From NCBI GenBank assembly GCA_033220425.1, contig CM065652.1:744001-808000 (forward strand): 64,000 bases of DNA. The letters are read 5' to 3'. This document shows, piece by piece, positions 1-11,385 of this stretch (positions are counted from its first letter, which is position 1; every line of letters starts with the position of its first letter). The stretch is from Lepraria neglecta (Eukaryota; Ascomycota; Lecanoromycetes; Lecanorales; Stereocaulaceae). Both the position numbers and the translations under genes were made by a program. A model generated the notes under the pieces. That model was not told the DNA's origin and ran no database searches. It worked only from the letters and a program-made list of their open reading frames with translations.

Positions 1-948
1 CCCCGAGAGCTCCAAGTTCGGATTTTACAACATCTTCTTTACTCCCCTGAGCCACTAGGGATGAAGTTTGATATCAATAATGACAAATTGAAACGTCTTT
101 TAGTCAGACCCAACAAAAGAACCTTTACATTCTATCCAGCTATCCTATGTGTGTCTCAACAAGTCCATAACGAAGGGTATGAAATACTATATCGTCAAAA
201 TACTGCAACGGCCACTATAAACCTGGATCCTGAAGATGAATATTCCACTGTTGAATGTCTTGACAATCTTATACCCCCTGATAATCTTGGTGCAGCAATC
301 GCTTGCCGCTTCACTAAATGGGAGGTCACCGTCAAGCTCAATATAAATGTCCCGAAGGATGCGACCAATATAATATTCGATTTTGTATCTGGTATCCTTC
401 GTGCGATCCCAAATATGAACAAGCTGAAGGTCCAACTTAATCTTTGGGATTACCCAGAACGTCGAGAACTAATCACATTCGCCAATCCTTATGATTTTGA
501 CGACATCGCCGAGCAAATCTTTCGTCCTTTCTCAACCATACGGGTCAGGCAAGCTGAGTTTGTTGATAAATCAGGATACCCAATTCGCTCAGCCTTGTCA
601 TTGTCTAGGTTGATGATGAGTGATACTGCTCCTCCGGCTATCACGCTACATGAGCTGTTTAACGACCTGAGCTTATTTCTTGACGATTCGCTCTCTAAGC
701 AATCTCGCAGAGTGGTAAACGCCCGTCTTGTCCCTCTTGAGGTTGCTTGCGACCAGTATGACGTTGACACCTTTCGCTCCACTCTACGGTCACTTCTAGC
801 TTACTTCAGCTATTTTCGGGGTCTCGTGGCTCCACAACATCTCGTTAAATTTGCGCAGGACTCGGCATCTGCCGAGACTGGTAACGGAAGGATTCCGGAC
901 TGCCCGAAGGACGTGTTCGGTCAGTGGGCCAAATTAGCAGGCGACTAG
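1..948 (+). CDS. Fungal F-box-like hypothetical protein (5' end outside window)
   Basis: The frame is open from the first base to a TAG at 946-948, giving 315 visible codons. The first internal ATG is at base 61, but the residues before it (PRELQVRILQHLLY) look like the start of an F-box or 2EXR-type helix, so the true start probably lies outside the window. Next comes the block AILCVSQQVHNEGYEILYRQ, typical of fungal F-box-like/2EXR proteins (consensus roughly L-x2-C-K-x-I-x-x-E-x3-I-L-Y). The rest is a mixed globular region with no motif I recognise. No intron is needed. It is the only gene in the first 9 kb without an obvious break in the visible part. A substrate-adaptor role is only an inference from the family; the reading frame is much surer than the function. 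Confidence 0.72.
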   Translation, partial: PRELQVRILQHLLYSPEPLGMKFDINNDKLKRLLVRPNKRTFTFYPAILCVSQQVHNEGYEILYRQNTATATINLDPEDEYSTVECLDNLIPPDNLGAAIACRFTKWEVTVKLNINVPKDATNIIFDFVSGILRAIPNMNKLKVQLNLWDYPERRELITFANPYDFDDIAEQIFRPFSTIRVRQAEFVDKSGYPIRSALSLSRLMMSDTAPPAITLHELFNDLSLFLDDSLSKQSRRVVNARLVPLEVACDQYDVDTFRSTLRSLLAYFSYFRGLVAPQHLVKFAQDSASAETGNGRIPDCPKDVFGQWAKLAGD

Positions 949-1258
949 ACGTAGGAGAATCTAGGACGCTCATTATAGCTTTATTCGATGTCGTCTCAAG
1001 TGGGGTCTATTTAACGTCTGCTTTCTTGACGATTGCCATGAGTTTCAGCTGGTAGGAAGCAAGCTCACACGCTACCTACTGCGTGAGAGGGCCGGGAAAG
1101 CCACAAAGACGAGGACTGTAGAGGCATATTTTCAGAGTAATTCATCTTGCCAAGACCTTTCGCGCCATTGGCCACACCATTTTGTACGTTCCTGCAAAGA
1201 TCTTGTGCTGTTTCTCAACAGCGGCTACATAAAGACCTGCCCTCTCATCCCCATCGAC
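949..1258 (+). other. Intergenic stretch with an open frame leading into the next gene
   Basis: No ATG-started gene is seen. From about base 963 the frame of the next gene (ATG at 1,259) is open all the way, so an unannotated N-terminal extension or an upstream exon is possible. The encoded residues match nothing I recognise. Confidence 0.35.
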
Positions 1259-2268
1259 ATGGCCAGAGATCAAGCGAAGTCAAACAGCAGGAAGAATGGG
1301 AGGCAACTTCCAATAGTAAAGGATAAAGGTTAGTACTCGGATTTCATTGAGTGTTTGCGCTGACAGTCTTTAGGGAAGCCTCAAGGCATCAAGAAACGAT
1401 AAGCCGTTCGCAAAAGCTTACGTTTAAAAGCAATACAACAATTTCACGAGCAATCCTCATCTAAAAATAATCATATTCGGGGTGTACAAGCACTTCCGTC
1501 CCCTCCAACAAGCAACGTCCCCAAGGGCAGAAAAGTATGTGCCTTCATTGCTCCTCTTATAATGTCGTAGCGCTGACCTGATCGAGGCACCACAGCGCCC
1601 GCAAATCCTCCATAAATCGTCCACGTCCTCTCGAAAACGGAAACGAGGGCAAGAAGAACAAGACGCCGGACATCGCTCTCCTCCAATCCAAGACCAGCCA
1701 CCTTCGAAGCGACTACGAACCAAGCCTTCGAGCTGTACTGCTGAAAAGGAATTACATCCGGGGGCGGCGACTGACATCAGCGAGAACTGCCTTGACTCTC
1801 TCCAATATTGGATTCAGACCAGGAGGTGGCGTAAGGACTACTTCGAGCAAGACAGCCAGGTCAGAGAAGATTTCGAGAGGGGCAAGTCTCCAGAAAATTC
1901 GAACAAAGGGATTGGCTATGGGAGTTTTACGCTAAAGAGCCATCAGATCAATGCACGGTTTTCCTTATCTACCTCATCTGTTTACGAGGAAGAGGTCCTC
2001 ATCTTCCCTCAGCCGCAAGAAATCGCAATCAACCCTCCAGACACCTGGCGATCAACTGCCGCGGGAAGCCAAAAGTGCCCAATACAATAATCCAGAGTAT
2101 GATATTCGCCTGGAGCAAAAGGGCAGCTATATGTGTGAATATGATGATGTTGATGATGATAATAAACGAGAGAATATGAAGACTCTCTGCAAGACCTTAT
2201 TTCACTTATTCGACGCGGTAGATGACGACAGATGGGTAACAGGCAAAGGCACATTGATCATGTTTTGA
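1259..2268 (+). pseudogene. Broken copy of a Pezizomycotina DUF7924-type gene (N-terminal half)
   Basis: ATG at 1,259. Intron 1 is 1,329-1,373 (GTTAGT, branch GCTGAC, TTTAG) and intron 2 is 1,535-1,595 (GTATGT, branch CTGAC, CACAG). Exon 1 is basic (MARDQAKSNSRKNGRQ). Exon 2 holds KPQGIKKR, then a TAA that fits CAA to TAA, then RKSLRLKAIQQF. Exon 3 gives RKRKRG, PPSKRLRTKP and the marker block YWIQTRRWRKDYFEQD. After that the family pattern moves to a second frame (RDWLWEFYAKEPSDQ, around 1,910-1,950) and a third (LFTRKRSSSSLSRKKS and PREAKSAQYNN, from 1,951), so there are two frameshifts. The frame stops at 2,268, before the conserved C-terminal DUF7924 domain. The assignment is from memory of the family; its function is unknown. 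Confidence 0.66.
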
Positions 2269-2877
2269 CCCCAAAGCAGCGAAGAACACTTCCCCTTATT
2301 GGGAGCACGAAAACACTACCGAAGAAGGGAAGAGCCGCGTTCCCAAGGGATTTAAGGTTAAGGTGGTAGATGGCACAGTCAAGATGACCAAGTAGGCCGC
2401 AGTTTGAAGGGTCGATCATTTGGTTTCCTGTTTCCTGGCCGATCCACAATGTGATCGAGATATCTTAGTTTTGATCTTTGGGAATCATTGTTGTCAAGCA
2501 GGCCGTAGTCTGTTCTGCAAGTTCCCTTTCCACTTTTCATTAATGGCTAGTCTGAACCGCGTCAGAAAGGAGTCTGCTCAAGAGCGATTTCTGATCGGTT
2601 GGTGCTTTCGAGAACAAGTACTGAATTTCTACAGCAGATACTTTTAGTAGTGCCTTGTGCGTTATGAAAGCTGTTGCTTACACCTACTTATTTGCGCCGT
2701 CGACGATTGAGTCTCCGTTCCTGCCATCTGGGTTTGTCCTGTAGTCGTTGAATGCTAAATTAGATCCGGGAAATGAGACCAAGTGTCATACTATTCATAC
2801 CTTCTTCGTGGCCTGCTTGGGCTTGCAAGGGCGGGGCCGCTCTGTCATCAGCCGAAATGTCCTCTATATTACCCCGA
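2269..2877. other. No gene seen
   Basis: Mixed-composition DNA after the DUF7924 relic. Short frames at 2,420-2,647 and 2,773-2,973 show no family features. The missing C-terminal part of the relic was not found here. Confidence 0.5.
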
Positions 2878-3744
2878 TTATCCAAGTCTGATCACCTCGT
2901 TAGGCCGTTGATAACTTTGCATCGAATAGGACGGACCTTTCAGGAACTCGCGGTACTCGTAAGATTCCTGTAACGGCTCTTCGGTTGCCAAACCGCCCAA
3001 CATTTCGCATACCCCAGCCGGCCATGTTTGGACCTCTTCTGGTTCAGCATTCTTTAGAAGGTGGTCAAACACTTCCTTTCCCATTGAGCCTTAAACCCAC
3101 AGATTAGGCGCGAACGTCGATGCCCACGAAATAACACCGTCAGGACTTAGTGCACGTATTTGTTTATATCTCTTCCGAGTCGATGCTTTCCTCGACTTAA
3201 TTTCATTGGAGTCGAAGGTTGAGGTTCTAGGGCCTTAGAAAATCAAGACGATGTTTCGCCTGAACGTCACTAGATTCTTTAATTGACCGTTTGCCTTAAG
3301 GTATTCCTTGATGGATTCGGTGTAGGACACACATGTGGCGCTTTCCTGGCGAACCTGCTTCTCGCGTGTATCCTTGAGAGCATCGGTGACATGTGAAAAT
3401 TCTGCTGCAACCTCTTTGAGCCTCGAGCACAAGGTCTCCAAGGCTTGAAATTGGGCGCTTGTTGGATGGACACCTGCGATTTGTTTCACTACGCGGTCAA
3501 CCTTTTTAAATCGAGACCTGGACGTGCGATATAGCAACGGCTGCCGACATACTGAAGGCACGCGTGATGTTCGCGTTGTAAAAATGAGGTATTGGAGGCC
3601 TAATTACCGAAATCTTCGATCCTTTAGTGGGTGAGTGAGAAGGTAAATTTTGAATTCTGCGAGGTCACCAGGAATCTGGCGACCGGGGTTGTATATACGT
3701 CTCTGCAGCAGTTGGATCGGGCAGATGTTGCCCCGATCCCACCC
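2878..3744 (-). pseudogene. Unrecognised host gene relic with three in-frame stops
   Basis: On the minus strand one reading frame can be followed from about 3,744 down to the TAA ending at 2,878, interrupted by three TAA codons (near 3,604, 3,235 and 3,085). Each would be CAA (Gln) before a C-to-T change. Readable blocks in order are RRIYNPGRQIPGDLAEFKIY, HPLKDRRF, a charged helical stretch (SRLKEVAAEFSHVTDALKD), RKRYKQIRALSPDGVISW, STFAPNLW, MGKEVFDHLLKNAEPEEV and SYQRPNEVIRLG. An acceptor-like AG lies at the upstream end, so earlier exons are probably missing or unrecognised. I do not recognise the family. Sustained protein-like composition in a single frame is the evidence that this was a gene. 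Confidence 0.55.
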
Positions 3745-4487
3745 TTAGCTCTAGCGGCCATTGCTATTGATTCTCTTGCCAAATGAGGTTGAGTCTAGCT
3801 GATACGCCCAACTTCTGCAGCTCTGCCTATTTGATATCGAAGATCAAGAGTTGAGAAGTGACCTGGTCGTACAAATTATATGGATTTTCGGTTACAGAAT
3901 TTGGAAGAGAGGATATACAGAAACCTCGGACGACGTACCGTTCTTAATAAACCCCGCTAGGATCTCATGCAGCCCAATCACGTTCACTCCTTCTCCATCG
4001 ATTTTGCTCTAAATCCTCATAAGCGGGAGACCACCGATGCTATCACAGCACCTTTAATCATCCCAGGCACATTCAGCTACTGCGTTCCCAAAGTTCCTTG
4101 CCACGAATAATCTTGCACTTGCGCGAGACAGAAGTCTACGAGTAAAGAGACCTTGCGACCCGCTACTGCAATCGAGTCCTTGCACTCGTGCATGAAATAA
4201 TTTCCTCGAGGGGGCATCCTCGCCGGCAAAAAGGGAAGAGATTACGCAGGACAGAATGAGGCGCGTAGAAGGATAGGCTCGATTAAGCTCTGGGAAGAGA
4301 TATATAAATGTCGTTCCCAGCTGCTTCCAGCTCTTCTCTTCCGTCCAGGATCCTTCACTTATCACGCGACAGCCCAGATTGACCGACTTGCAGGGCTCAC
4401 CTAATGAACACAAAGCATATTTCTCAATCGACCATATCACTCGCGTTCGATATCTTTATCCTCAGCAACCGCTTTCTCCCTGAGATA
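3745..4487. other. No gene seen
   Basis: An open frame on the minus strand (4,054-4,440) lacks recognisable features and lies over the likely promoter of the AAA ATPase relic. Nothing else is resolved. Confidence 0.45.
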
Positions 4488-5995
4488 ATGGCGTTAATAG
4501 ATGTCGTTCCAAAGCCGCCTGCCTCTCCACAACCCTTGGATCTACCTCCGAGCAGCCCTATGCTGCCCGCGCATCAGCAGATGCTTACATTGGAGCACAT
4601 TCAACAATTCTTGGAACTGCTGAAAGCCGTTCAAGCCCTACCGGCTCCAGGAAATGCCACCAAGACTGAAGAAACACCCGGAGACGGGCAAGGAGCAAAG
4701 ACCAGAGCCTCGAAGCTAGAGTTCAAGACCGTCAATGAGATGTGAGCGTGATAGGTTTCCTGCTTGAATGCCAGGATCGCTCACAACTATTGCTTATAGC
4801 TGGGATGCAAAGACGTACGAGTATAAGATTACGGAGTCATCGAAACCGTCCGAAGAATTGACAGACCTGGATCAATACGTGTTCGTTGTCCACCAGCGAG
4901 TTGGTAAGTTCGTTGAAGTCTGTGTACACCTCTCCAACTGATGATGCTGGTCTAGACAATAGGACTATAGACCCAATATACTATATTAATATTAAATTAG
5001 AAGGGTTGCGAGACATCTTAAGAATAGTCCTACGAGAGATCCACGCGATTAATCTGAACGATAACAAGCCTGCGGTATTACCCTTTCCAAGCCTATCAAT
5101 TCGAGTTTACCGCTTATTTGAACCTAGATCGAATAAAACCTGTTATATAACTACCTCAGTGAATTAGAGTTATATCGGAACAACGCAACGAGGCCTCAAC
5201 GTATATTTGCAGTAAGATCCTTAACATCCCTCTCTAAATAGACTGACGGGCCACATAGTAGAATACCAGGCGTCGGAAAGATCTTGACGGCCGAGGCGGT
5301 ATCGGAGTACCTTCAAAGGCCGCTCTATTCGGTGCGTATATCTGCTTAGAATCCGTCTACCAGTCGTTCCAACTCTTCACATCTCGACCGGAGAATTAAG
5401 TATCAACTCAGCAACGCTGGACCTCCAGCTTTCGCGCGTCTTCCAAACTGCCAGCTACTGGAATGCGCTTATCCTCCTAGACGAAGCAGACGTATTTATA
5501 GAACGATGCTTAAAGCAGGATATCGTTTGTAATAAGCTTGTCTCGGTGTTCCTTCGCAAACTAGAATACTGCGAGGGGATTATATTCCTTACTACGAATC
5601 GAGTGTCTGACTTCGATAAAGCGATCCTTAGTAGGATCTATCTCATATTAAAATACAACGGACTAGGAGCCGACACGAGAAGCAAAATCTGGGGACACTT
5701 TCTCCGGAGGGCGCGCATATCTTACGGAGCAGCGTTAATAGGCCGTAAGGATATAGAACGCCTGGCCAGCACGACCTTTCACGGTGGATAGGTAGGTTGC
5801 TATACCGTGCATCTGGAGACGTCTTCCACTGATCAGCTTCATTAGATCAAGAATATCGTTGCTATAGCTCACGCTCTAGCTACCAAGAAGAATACTCCGG
5901 TGGCCTATTCGCATGTCCGACAGGCGGTCAAGGCGAGCGAGAATTTTATCCGCGAATTCAACGGCGTGAGCATCGTCGAAATTTTATTCCATTAA
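4488..5995 (+). pseudogene. Broken AAA+ ATPase of the fungal DUF7025/AAA family
   Basis: ATG at 4,488 opens a proline-rich leader followed by RASKLEFKTVNE. An intron at 4,742-4,799 joins it to WDAKTYEYKITESS and LDQYVFVVHQRV, the DUF7025-type pattern; a second intron is 4,904-4,955. The family's long middle section is missing: the frame fails near 5,167 and only about 100 bases later comes a damaged Walker A region (PGVGKILTAEAVSEYLQ). Walker B (NALILLDEADVFIE) and sensor 1 (IIFLTTNRVSDFDKAILSRI) follow. After HGG the codon at the next donor site is TAG where family members have Gln (5,789-5,791). The last intron is 5,792-5,845, then KNIVAIAHALATK and VRQAVKASENFIREFNG, ending with TAA at 5,993. 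It was a soluble ATPase of unknown client. The internal deletion makes this copy non-functional. Confidence 0.78.
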
Positions 5996-6252
5996 CCTTA
6001 TGATGGACGGAATCAAACTGTTCAAACGTTTCTTGCTGTTGGTGTTCGACATTAGGTGGCACAGGACATAATCGGAGGTTGAGCATAGTAATAAATGAGC
6101 TTATAGCAAATCAAGGTTTACAGTCCGCGGCTTGAAGAGCGTATCTCTCGCTCCACGTCTTAATGCCGCTTAACTCCGTTGAAGCAGGTTTAGAGAGCCA
6201 GAACTACTGTCCATTAGTCGCGTCTCTAAATGACGGTTGACGACGGCGAAAC

Positions 6253-6975
6253 ATGCCGGGCCAACCAATTTTAGATCCTGAGTACGAGCGGCGTTATCGG
6301 GGCAACAGTACGTCCCAGGTTCTCGTGACTTTCCTGCTTATCGTTCGTTTTATCAGACAGCCTACTCTGACACAATACATCCCACCTGGTGCAACAGATC
6401 ACTTTGAAACCGGATCGACTGCCAACATCTGGCGACATCCAACACTTGCCGGCGTTGTCATAAAATCTCTAGCGACAGAGCCACAAGACCCGCGACATAA
6501 GCACAAGTTTCGCATTGAAGTAAATATCCTGAAAGTATTAGGCGTACATCCGAGGATCGTCCAGTAGGTACTGTCACTGGCATTATCTTTGCTACATGAT
6601 TGCGACTATGTGGTTAGATAGCTAGGATGTTTGCAACCATCAGAACCCAGTCGGGATCTTCTCTTCATGGAGGCTGCCAACGGAAGTGTGCAGCAATACT
6701 TGAATGTCCTGGGCAGTTCAATCGATGATCGATTACGACTCAAGTGGTGCAAAGAAGCAGCTAGAACCCTCTACTACTGTCACACATGGAATGACCTGCG
6801 CCCAGACAACATGCTCCTCAACGCCGATTTAGATCTCTCTTTGTATAATTTTAGAGGCTCAAAAAATGAAGAATGTGATGGAGGAGGGCTTCCTGATTAT
6901 GGGTTCTTTGATCCACAAAGTGACTCTTTAGCTGTCACTGAAGCCACAGAGACATTCGGGTTGGGCTGTAGCTGA
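6253..6975 (+). pseudogene. Broken protein-kinase-like gene
   Basis: ATG at 6,253 begins a leader, then TGSTANIWRHPTLAGVVIKS, which resembles the glycine-rich loop and the VAIK lysine strand. KFRIEVNILKVLGVHPRIV matches helix C and the start of strand 4. A codon TAG (6,565-6,567) lies just before an intron (6,568-6,621). The second exon carries DLLFMEAANGSVQQYL (hinge), RLKWCKEAARTLYYCH (helix E) and DLRPDNMLL, the catalytic loop, but residues between CH and D are missing compared with the usual GVIHSDLRPDN. Further on GGLPDYGFFDP and EATETFGLGC match the activation segment and helix F, where the frame ends at TGA 6,975. The C-lobe is absent. The pattern fits a kinase-like family expanded in Pezizomycotina. 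Confidence 0.72.
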
Positions 6976-7197
6976 AAACAACTTTGGAATCTCCACGGCA
7001 GGCAGTTCAACACCCCTGAAAGGATCGGTGATGTTCAATGGAAGGCCGGAGGGGAAGTTGACTTCCATAGTGTGCTTGTCAAACTCATGCTGCATCAACG
7101 AGCGCATCAAAAGCTCTTTTTCGTATCACAAATCACCAGACATGTCACCGGCAACGAGAACAAGATATGATGATCACTTCAAGGCCACAGAAATCTG
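6976..7197. other. Unassigned protein-like segment
   Basis: The plus strand reads VDFHSVLVKLMLHQRAHQ and ITRHVTGNENKI in one frame, ending near 7,170. It looks like part of a protein but I cannot name it. The minus strand is also open here (6,928-7,110). Confidence 0.3.
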
Positions 7198-7251
7198 CCC
7201 TTCCAAGACAGAGGACTTCCCACTGGATTGATCACCGACCACAACAAGCTG
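7198..7251 (-). pseudogene. Fragment of a dynamin-family GTPase (G1 motif only)
   Basis: On the minus strand the sequence encodes QLVVVGDQSSGKSSVLEG, the P-loop of dynamin-like GTPases (GDQSSGKSS) with its preceding beta strand. Upstream residues are not dynamin-like and downstream the similarity stops at once; neither the switch regions nor G4 are seen. It is an isolated scrap of about 18 codons, presumably left by rearrangement. The motif itself is very specific. Confidence 0.65.
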
Positions 7252-7708
7252 TAACAGACGCGTCAGGATTGTGCCTGAGGTTACTTGGAGCCTCTTCGTG
7301 TCTTCTCTTCCGGGTAGATTATTAACCTCTAAGCAGCGTAGTGGGGAGACAACAGCTAGAGAAGATATCACGTTATACGACGACGCAAGACCGTGGAAAG
7401 AGAGGTCGAAAGCTTGACGGAGAGAAGAGCGAAGATTAGTGACGGCAAACTAGAAATTTAGGAACCTGGGTTTAGGAGTCCTGGTTGGGAGGAATAGCGC
7501 TTACCTTCCATACTAAGCCGTTGCATTAGATGGTAGCTCTGGCACTCCATAAGGATAGTCACTTCCGACGTTAGCTACATATGGAGCATAAGTTGAACGA
7601 AGACATGAAAATGCACCATCTGCCAAAACTGCCCTCTTATGATACGCGCTTGCACATCGCTAGGCCAAAAGAAAATGGGGCGGTAGTTGGTCGAGAGGGA
7701 CTATTGAC
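7252..7708. other. No gene seen
   Basis: Mixed-composition sequence between the dynamin scrap and the chromo-domain relic. No family was recognised on either strand. Confidence 0.45.
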
Positions 7709-8880
7709 TCAATGCCTACATTTTGACGCCTTCGTCTCCTAGTTTCGTAGTAATTCTGGCGAGGTGAGTCAGCCTCCGTCCACCCAGGACGGTTTCTATC
7801 GAATTAGGTATTGCTTACGGGGTCTTCCGCGCCCTTGCTTCATACCTCTTTCGTCGACAATCTCTCCTTTCCAACTATACTACTCGTAGATAACAGCCAT
7901 CCGAGATGTTTGAGGCCATTTCGACTGTCCGCCTATCTCCATCTCATTGTCATCGCTGGTATCTTCCCTAATACCGGTCAAGCGACATAAAGTCGGTTAA
8001 GAAGATATAGTGCGTTGGGGTTCGGTAGATGCGTAACTGCTGATATCCGACTCGTTCCCCGTCTCCTCGGTTTCCTCGTCTGACGAAAGCGGTGACGAAA
8101 AGCGGCGGTATTTGGTATCGCACTTCTCGGGAAGTTTCTCTCCGGCGGCAGGAAGAGACCTCGTCTTCATAGCACGCAGTAAAGACGTATTCTTCTCGTA
8201 GCGATTGCTGACGTTTTATTCTCCTTCATCTTATTCTACCGCTTCTTTATTATATACCTCCGCCTCTTTACCGTCGCATTGATCTTTCTTATCCTCATAG
8301 TTTGAGGAGCCGGGCTCGGTGTACTTGCCATCGTTTTTGATATCGTATATCTGTTTGCCGCGTGACGATAAAAGGCCGTTGCGGCACGGAGGACGAGTAT
8401 TTGAGGTAGATGATTGGTTCGTCTTGTGGGCGGTGGTCGATCTGGATCAATACAATCTTCGTTAGTATCAGACTAATCGAGTAGGGGCTAGGGGTCCTAC
8501 CTAGTTTCTGAGCCCGTCACAGAAGTCGGTTGAGTATTGAGCGAACCTTGCTCCACACCATGTCCGTCAGCATTTGAGTTACCGCTGGCGTAGCCGCAGC
8601 CCTCCGAGTGATCGTCATCCAATATCGTGGGCTCGTCTGTAGACCATCAGCCTCGTTTTCAGCAACACGTAGGCTGATATACACACCTTCTTCTTCACCT
8701 CGTCTCGATTTAGGGGTGGTAACCCCACTGTTGTTCTCGGACGAATGTTCTAAAAGTTACTCTGTGTTCACCGCTCAAGCCCACTCGTTCGAATTTCTTA
8801 TCTCTCCGATATTGAGTATCAACTCCTCAACGGTTGGGAGGTCATCGTGGTCTTCGCTAAGGCTGTGATCATGTCACAGC
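7709..8880 (-). pseudogene. Decayed chromo-domain-like gene
   Basis: Read from about 8,880 down on the minus strand. The start has SEDHDDLPTVEELILNI, an acidic motif common in fungal chromatin-like proteins. A frameshift lies near 8,640. An intron at 8,442-8,500 has a perfect TACTAAC branch and joins VTGSET to RSTTAHKTNQSSTSN. A long low-complexity acidic region follows (SSPLSSDEETEETGNESD). The C-terminal part reads WKGEIVDERG, then GRPRKQYLIR and a stop where a chromo domain has Trp (YLVRW pattern), then KPSWVDGG and LTSPELLRN. Several in-frame stops are TAG where Trp is expected, or TAA or TGA reachable by one transition. It probably bound chromatin. The family is an inference from this short C-terminal pattern. 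Confidence 0.52.
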
Positions 8881-9227
8881 TACTTCTTGACCTCATACCT
8901 CGATCAAGCTCTACCGTAGCAGCCAGCGGTGCTATCATCAAAGTTAGCCTCGCCGAACGCCTCGCAGGACCCTTGGCAGCGCCCTCGCAGTGCGGATCTT
9001 CGTACATCTATTGCTGGTCGCTGCTGATCCACCAACTGTACATGGTCCAGCGTCGTTACAGCAGACCATCACAACTATAAGCTCGAGACATGTCGCTATA
9101 ACTGGCGCAGGTAATAAGTGCTCGGCAAGATGGCACATTAAAAGTTTCACATTTCCAGGAGGCCCGTCCCCGATAGAAAGAAAGAAAGAAGGAGTTAAGA
9201 GTATTGAGGAAGACGGGAAGAAATAAG
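8881..9227. other. No supported gene
   Basis: Several frames overlap here on both strands because the GC content is high, but none has family features. The relic's first exon, if any, could lie here. Confidence 0.4.
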
Positions 9228-9451
9228 CTTAGAAGGGTTCACCCTCTGAGTCGTCAAACCCCCTGAGTTGTCAGTTGGGCCCTAGAGAGGCTCCTTCGGG
9301 GAGCCGGATTGGGCCCCGAGACGGATTAAATCCGAAATCTCTGGGGACTACTGCCACCCCCCAGACGACCAGCTTTAGACCATGTTTAAGGGCGGCCCGG
9401 GCGGGTGATAACTCAGGGGGTTTGACAACTCAGGGGGTGAACCCTTCTAAG
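9228..9451. mobile_element. MITE-like foldback element with about 45-base inverted ends
   Basis: The left end (from CTTAGAAGGGTTCACCC) and the right end (GGGTGAACCCTTCTAAG) are inverted copies over about 45 bases with a few mismatches. Within each end a CCCCCTGAGTTGTCAAA-type unit is partly repeated. The centre has small hairpins (AGGCTCC/GGGAGCC and CGGATTAAATCCG). It is about 224 bases long and non-coding. No clean direct target duplication is visible; TTA/TAA lie at the borders but belong to the inverted ends. It is GC-rich and not visibly RIP-mutated. Confidence 0.72.
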
Positions 9452-9832
9452 GGAGCGACGTTGATAATTAGGTGTCCTTCCTATTATCGCCGCTTTTCTA
9501 TGGAGACACGGCGCTCGAAAGGTAGATCTGGAATGGCCTGAATTTCAACCAGGCCATCAGATTACGTAGTAACGAATCGCCCACCTGGAAGGCGAAAGAA
9601 CCCACCTCCAAGGGGGCGCAGTCACCCAGGATCACCCAGGCTCGCGCGACGATCACCTGCATCGCACGAGAATAAAGCGGCGCTCACCCTAGACCCGGTG
9701 GGGGGTGAGGTCGGGGCAGATTTCTGTCACCTTGGTGCGGAATTTCTCCGAGAAAAAGCCAAGGGTTGAGCAAACTGTCATCCTACGCATCTCTCCACCT
9801 AACAATTTCAACCACCCCATAGAAGCTCCACA
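9452..9832 (+). promoter_or_regulatory. Upstream region of the SVP26-like gene
   Basis: These 380 bases lie before the ATG. They hold a direct repeat TCACCCAGG at 9,622 and 9,632 and an inverted pair TGGCCTG (9,534) / CAGGCCA (9,550). No clear TATA box is seen. The regulatory roles are unproven. Confidence 0.35.
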
Positions 9833-10681
<849 letters not shown>

Positions 10682-10788
10682 CGTTTACCTTGGAGATGTT
10701 GTTATTTATAATGGTAAATTGGGGCTTGGGAGGGAAAGCGTCTGAAACAATATCAATCATACGAATCCTTCGACCTCCTTGTGAAGAC

Positions 10789-10842
<54 letters not shown>

Positions 10843-11385
10843 GCTACGAGAAGCCTAGCCTGCTCTGACGACGCCAAATAATGACGGTTGAGGTCTGCGT
10901 TGAGACCATTGCAAGCAGAATGGGATGATCACGATTTAGCTAACTCGAGGAATGACAAATTAAAGATTGACTTTACTAACTGCAAGGGTATTGTTCTAAA
11001 AGTAAATGCATATGTACAGGCGTACGAATCGAATCTGGGCCTTGGTAGGCGTCCTCATCGCTCGTGCGGGCTTTCCCCAGCTCAGTAGCTTCATGCTTCG
11101 TGATCAGAATGGTTACTGCATTCACAATGACTTGATCTCGTTTACTTTGATATCATGGGTTTCTTTTGTCCAGCCTTTTCTATGGCGCTATGTGGCCATA
11201 AAGAACGATAGCAAACTCACTAACGAGAGGTGTTGCGCATAAACAGATCCGAAATGCTGTAGAGCCACAAGACTAGCGAGTCATATAAGATATGTCATAC
11301 TGGATGAGAAAATCACATTGCAGGCTCGGTCGTGGATCTGGAACCATAAATGCCGACGTGATCGCATGAAGGGCCACGAACGCCG
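10682..11385. other. Shared 3' intergenic region of two convergent genes
   Basis: It presumably holds both 3' UTRs. Apart from the GTA repeat, short frames at 10,888-11,242 have no protein features. No other gene is seen. Confidence 0.6.
10791..10842 (+). repeat. (GTA)n microsatellite
   Basis: About 17 perfect trinucleotide units lie about 110 bases past the stop of the SVP26-like gene. On the minus strand it makes a false poly-Tyr open frame. Confidence 0.95.

Noticed and set aside
1457-1777. Minus-strand frame of 106 codons
   Set aside because: Reverse of exons 2 and 3 of the DUF7924-type relic.
4054-4440. Minus-strand open frame of 128 codons
   Set aside because: No family features; it lies over the likely promoter of the AAA ATPase relic on the other strand.
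8847-9226. Overlapping frames on both strands before the MITE-like element
   Set aside because: Typical chance frames in GC-rich DNA; no introns or motifs.
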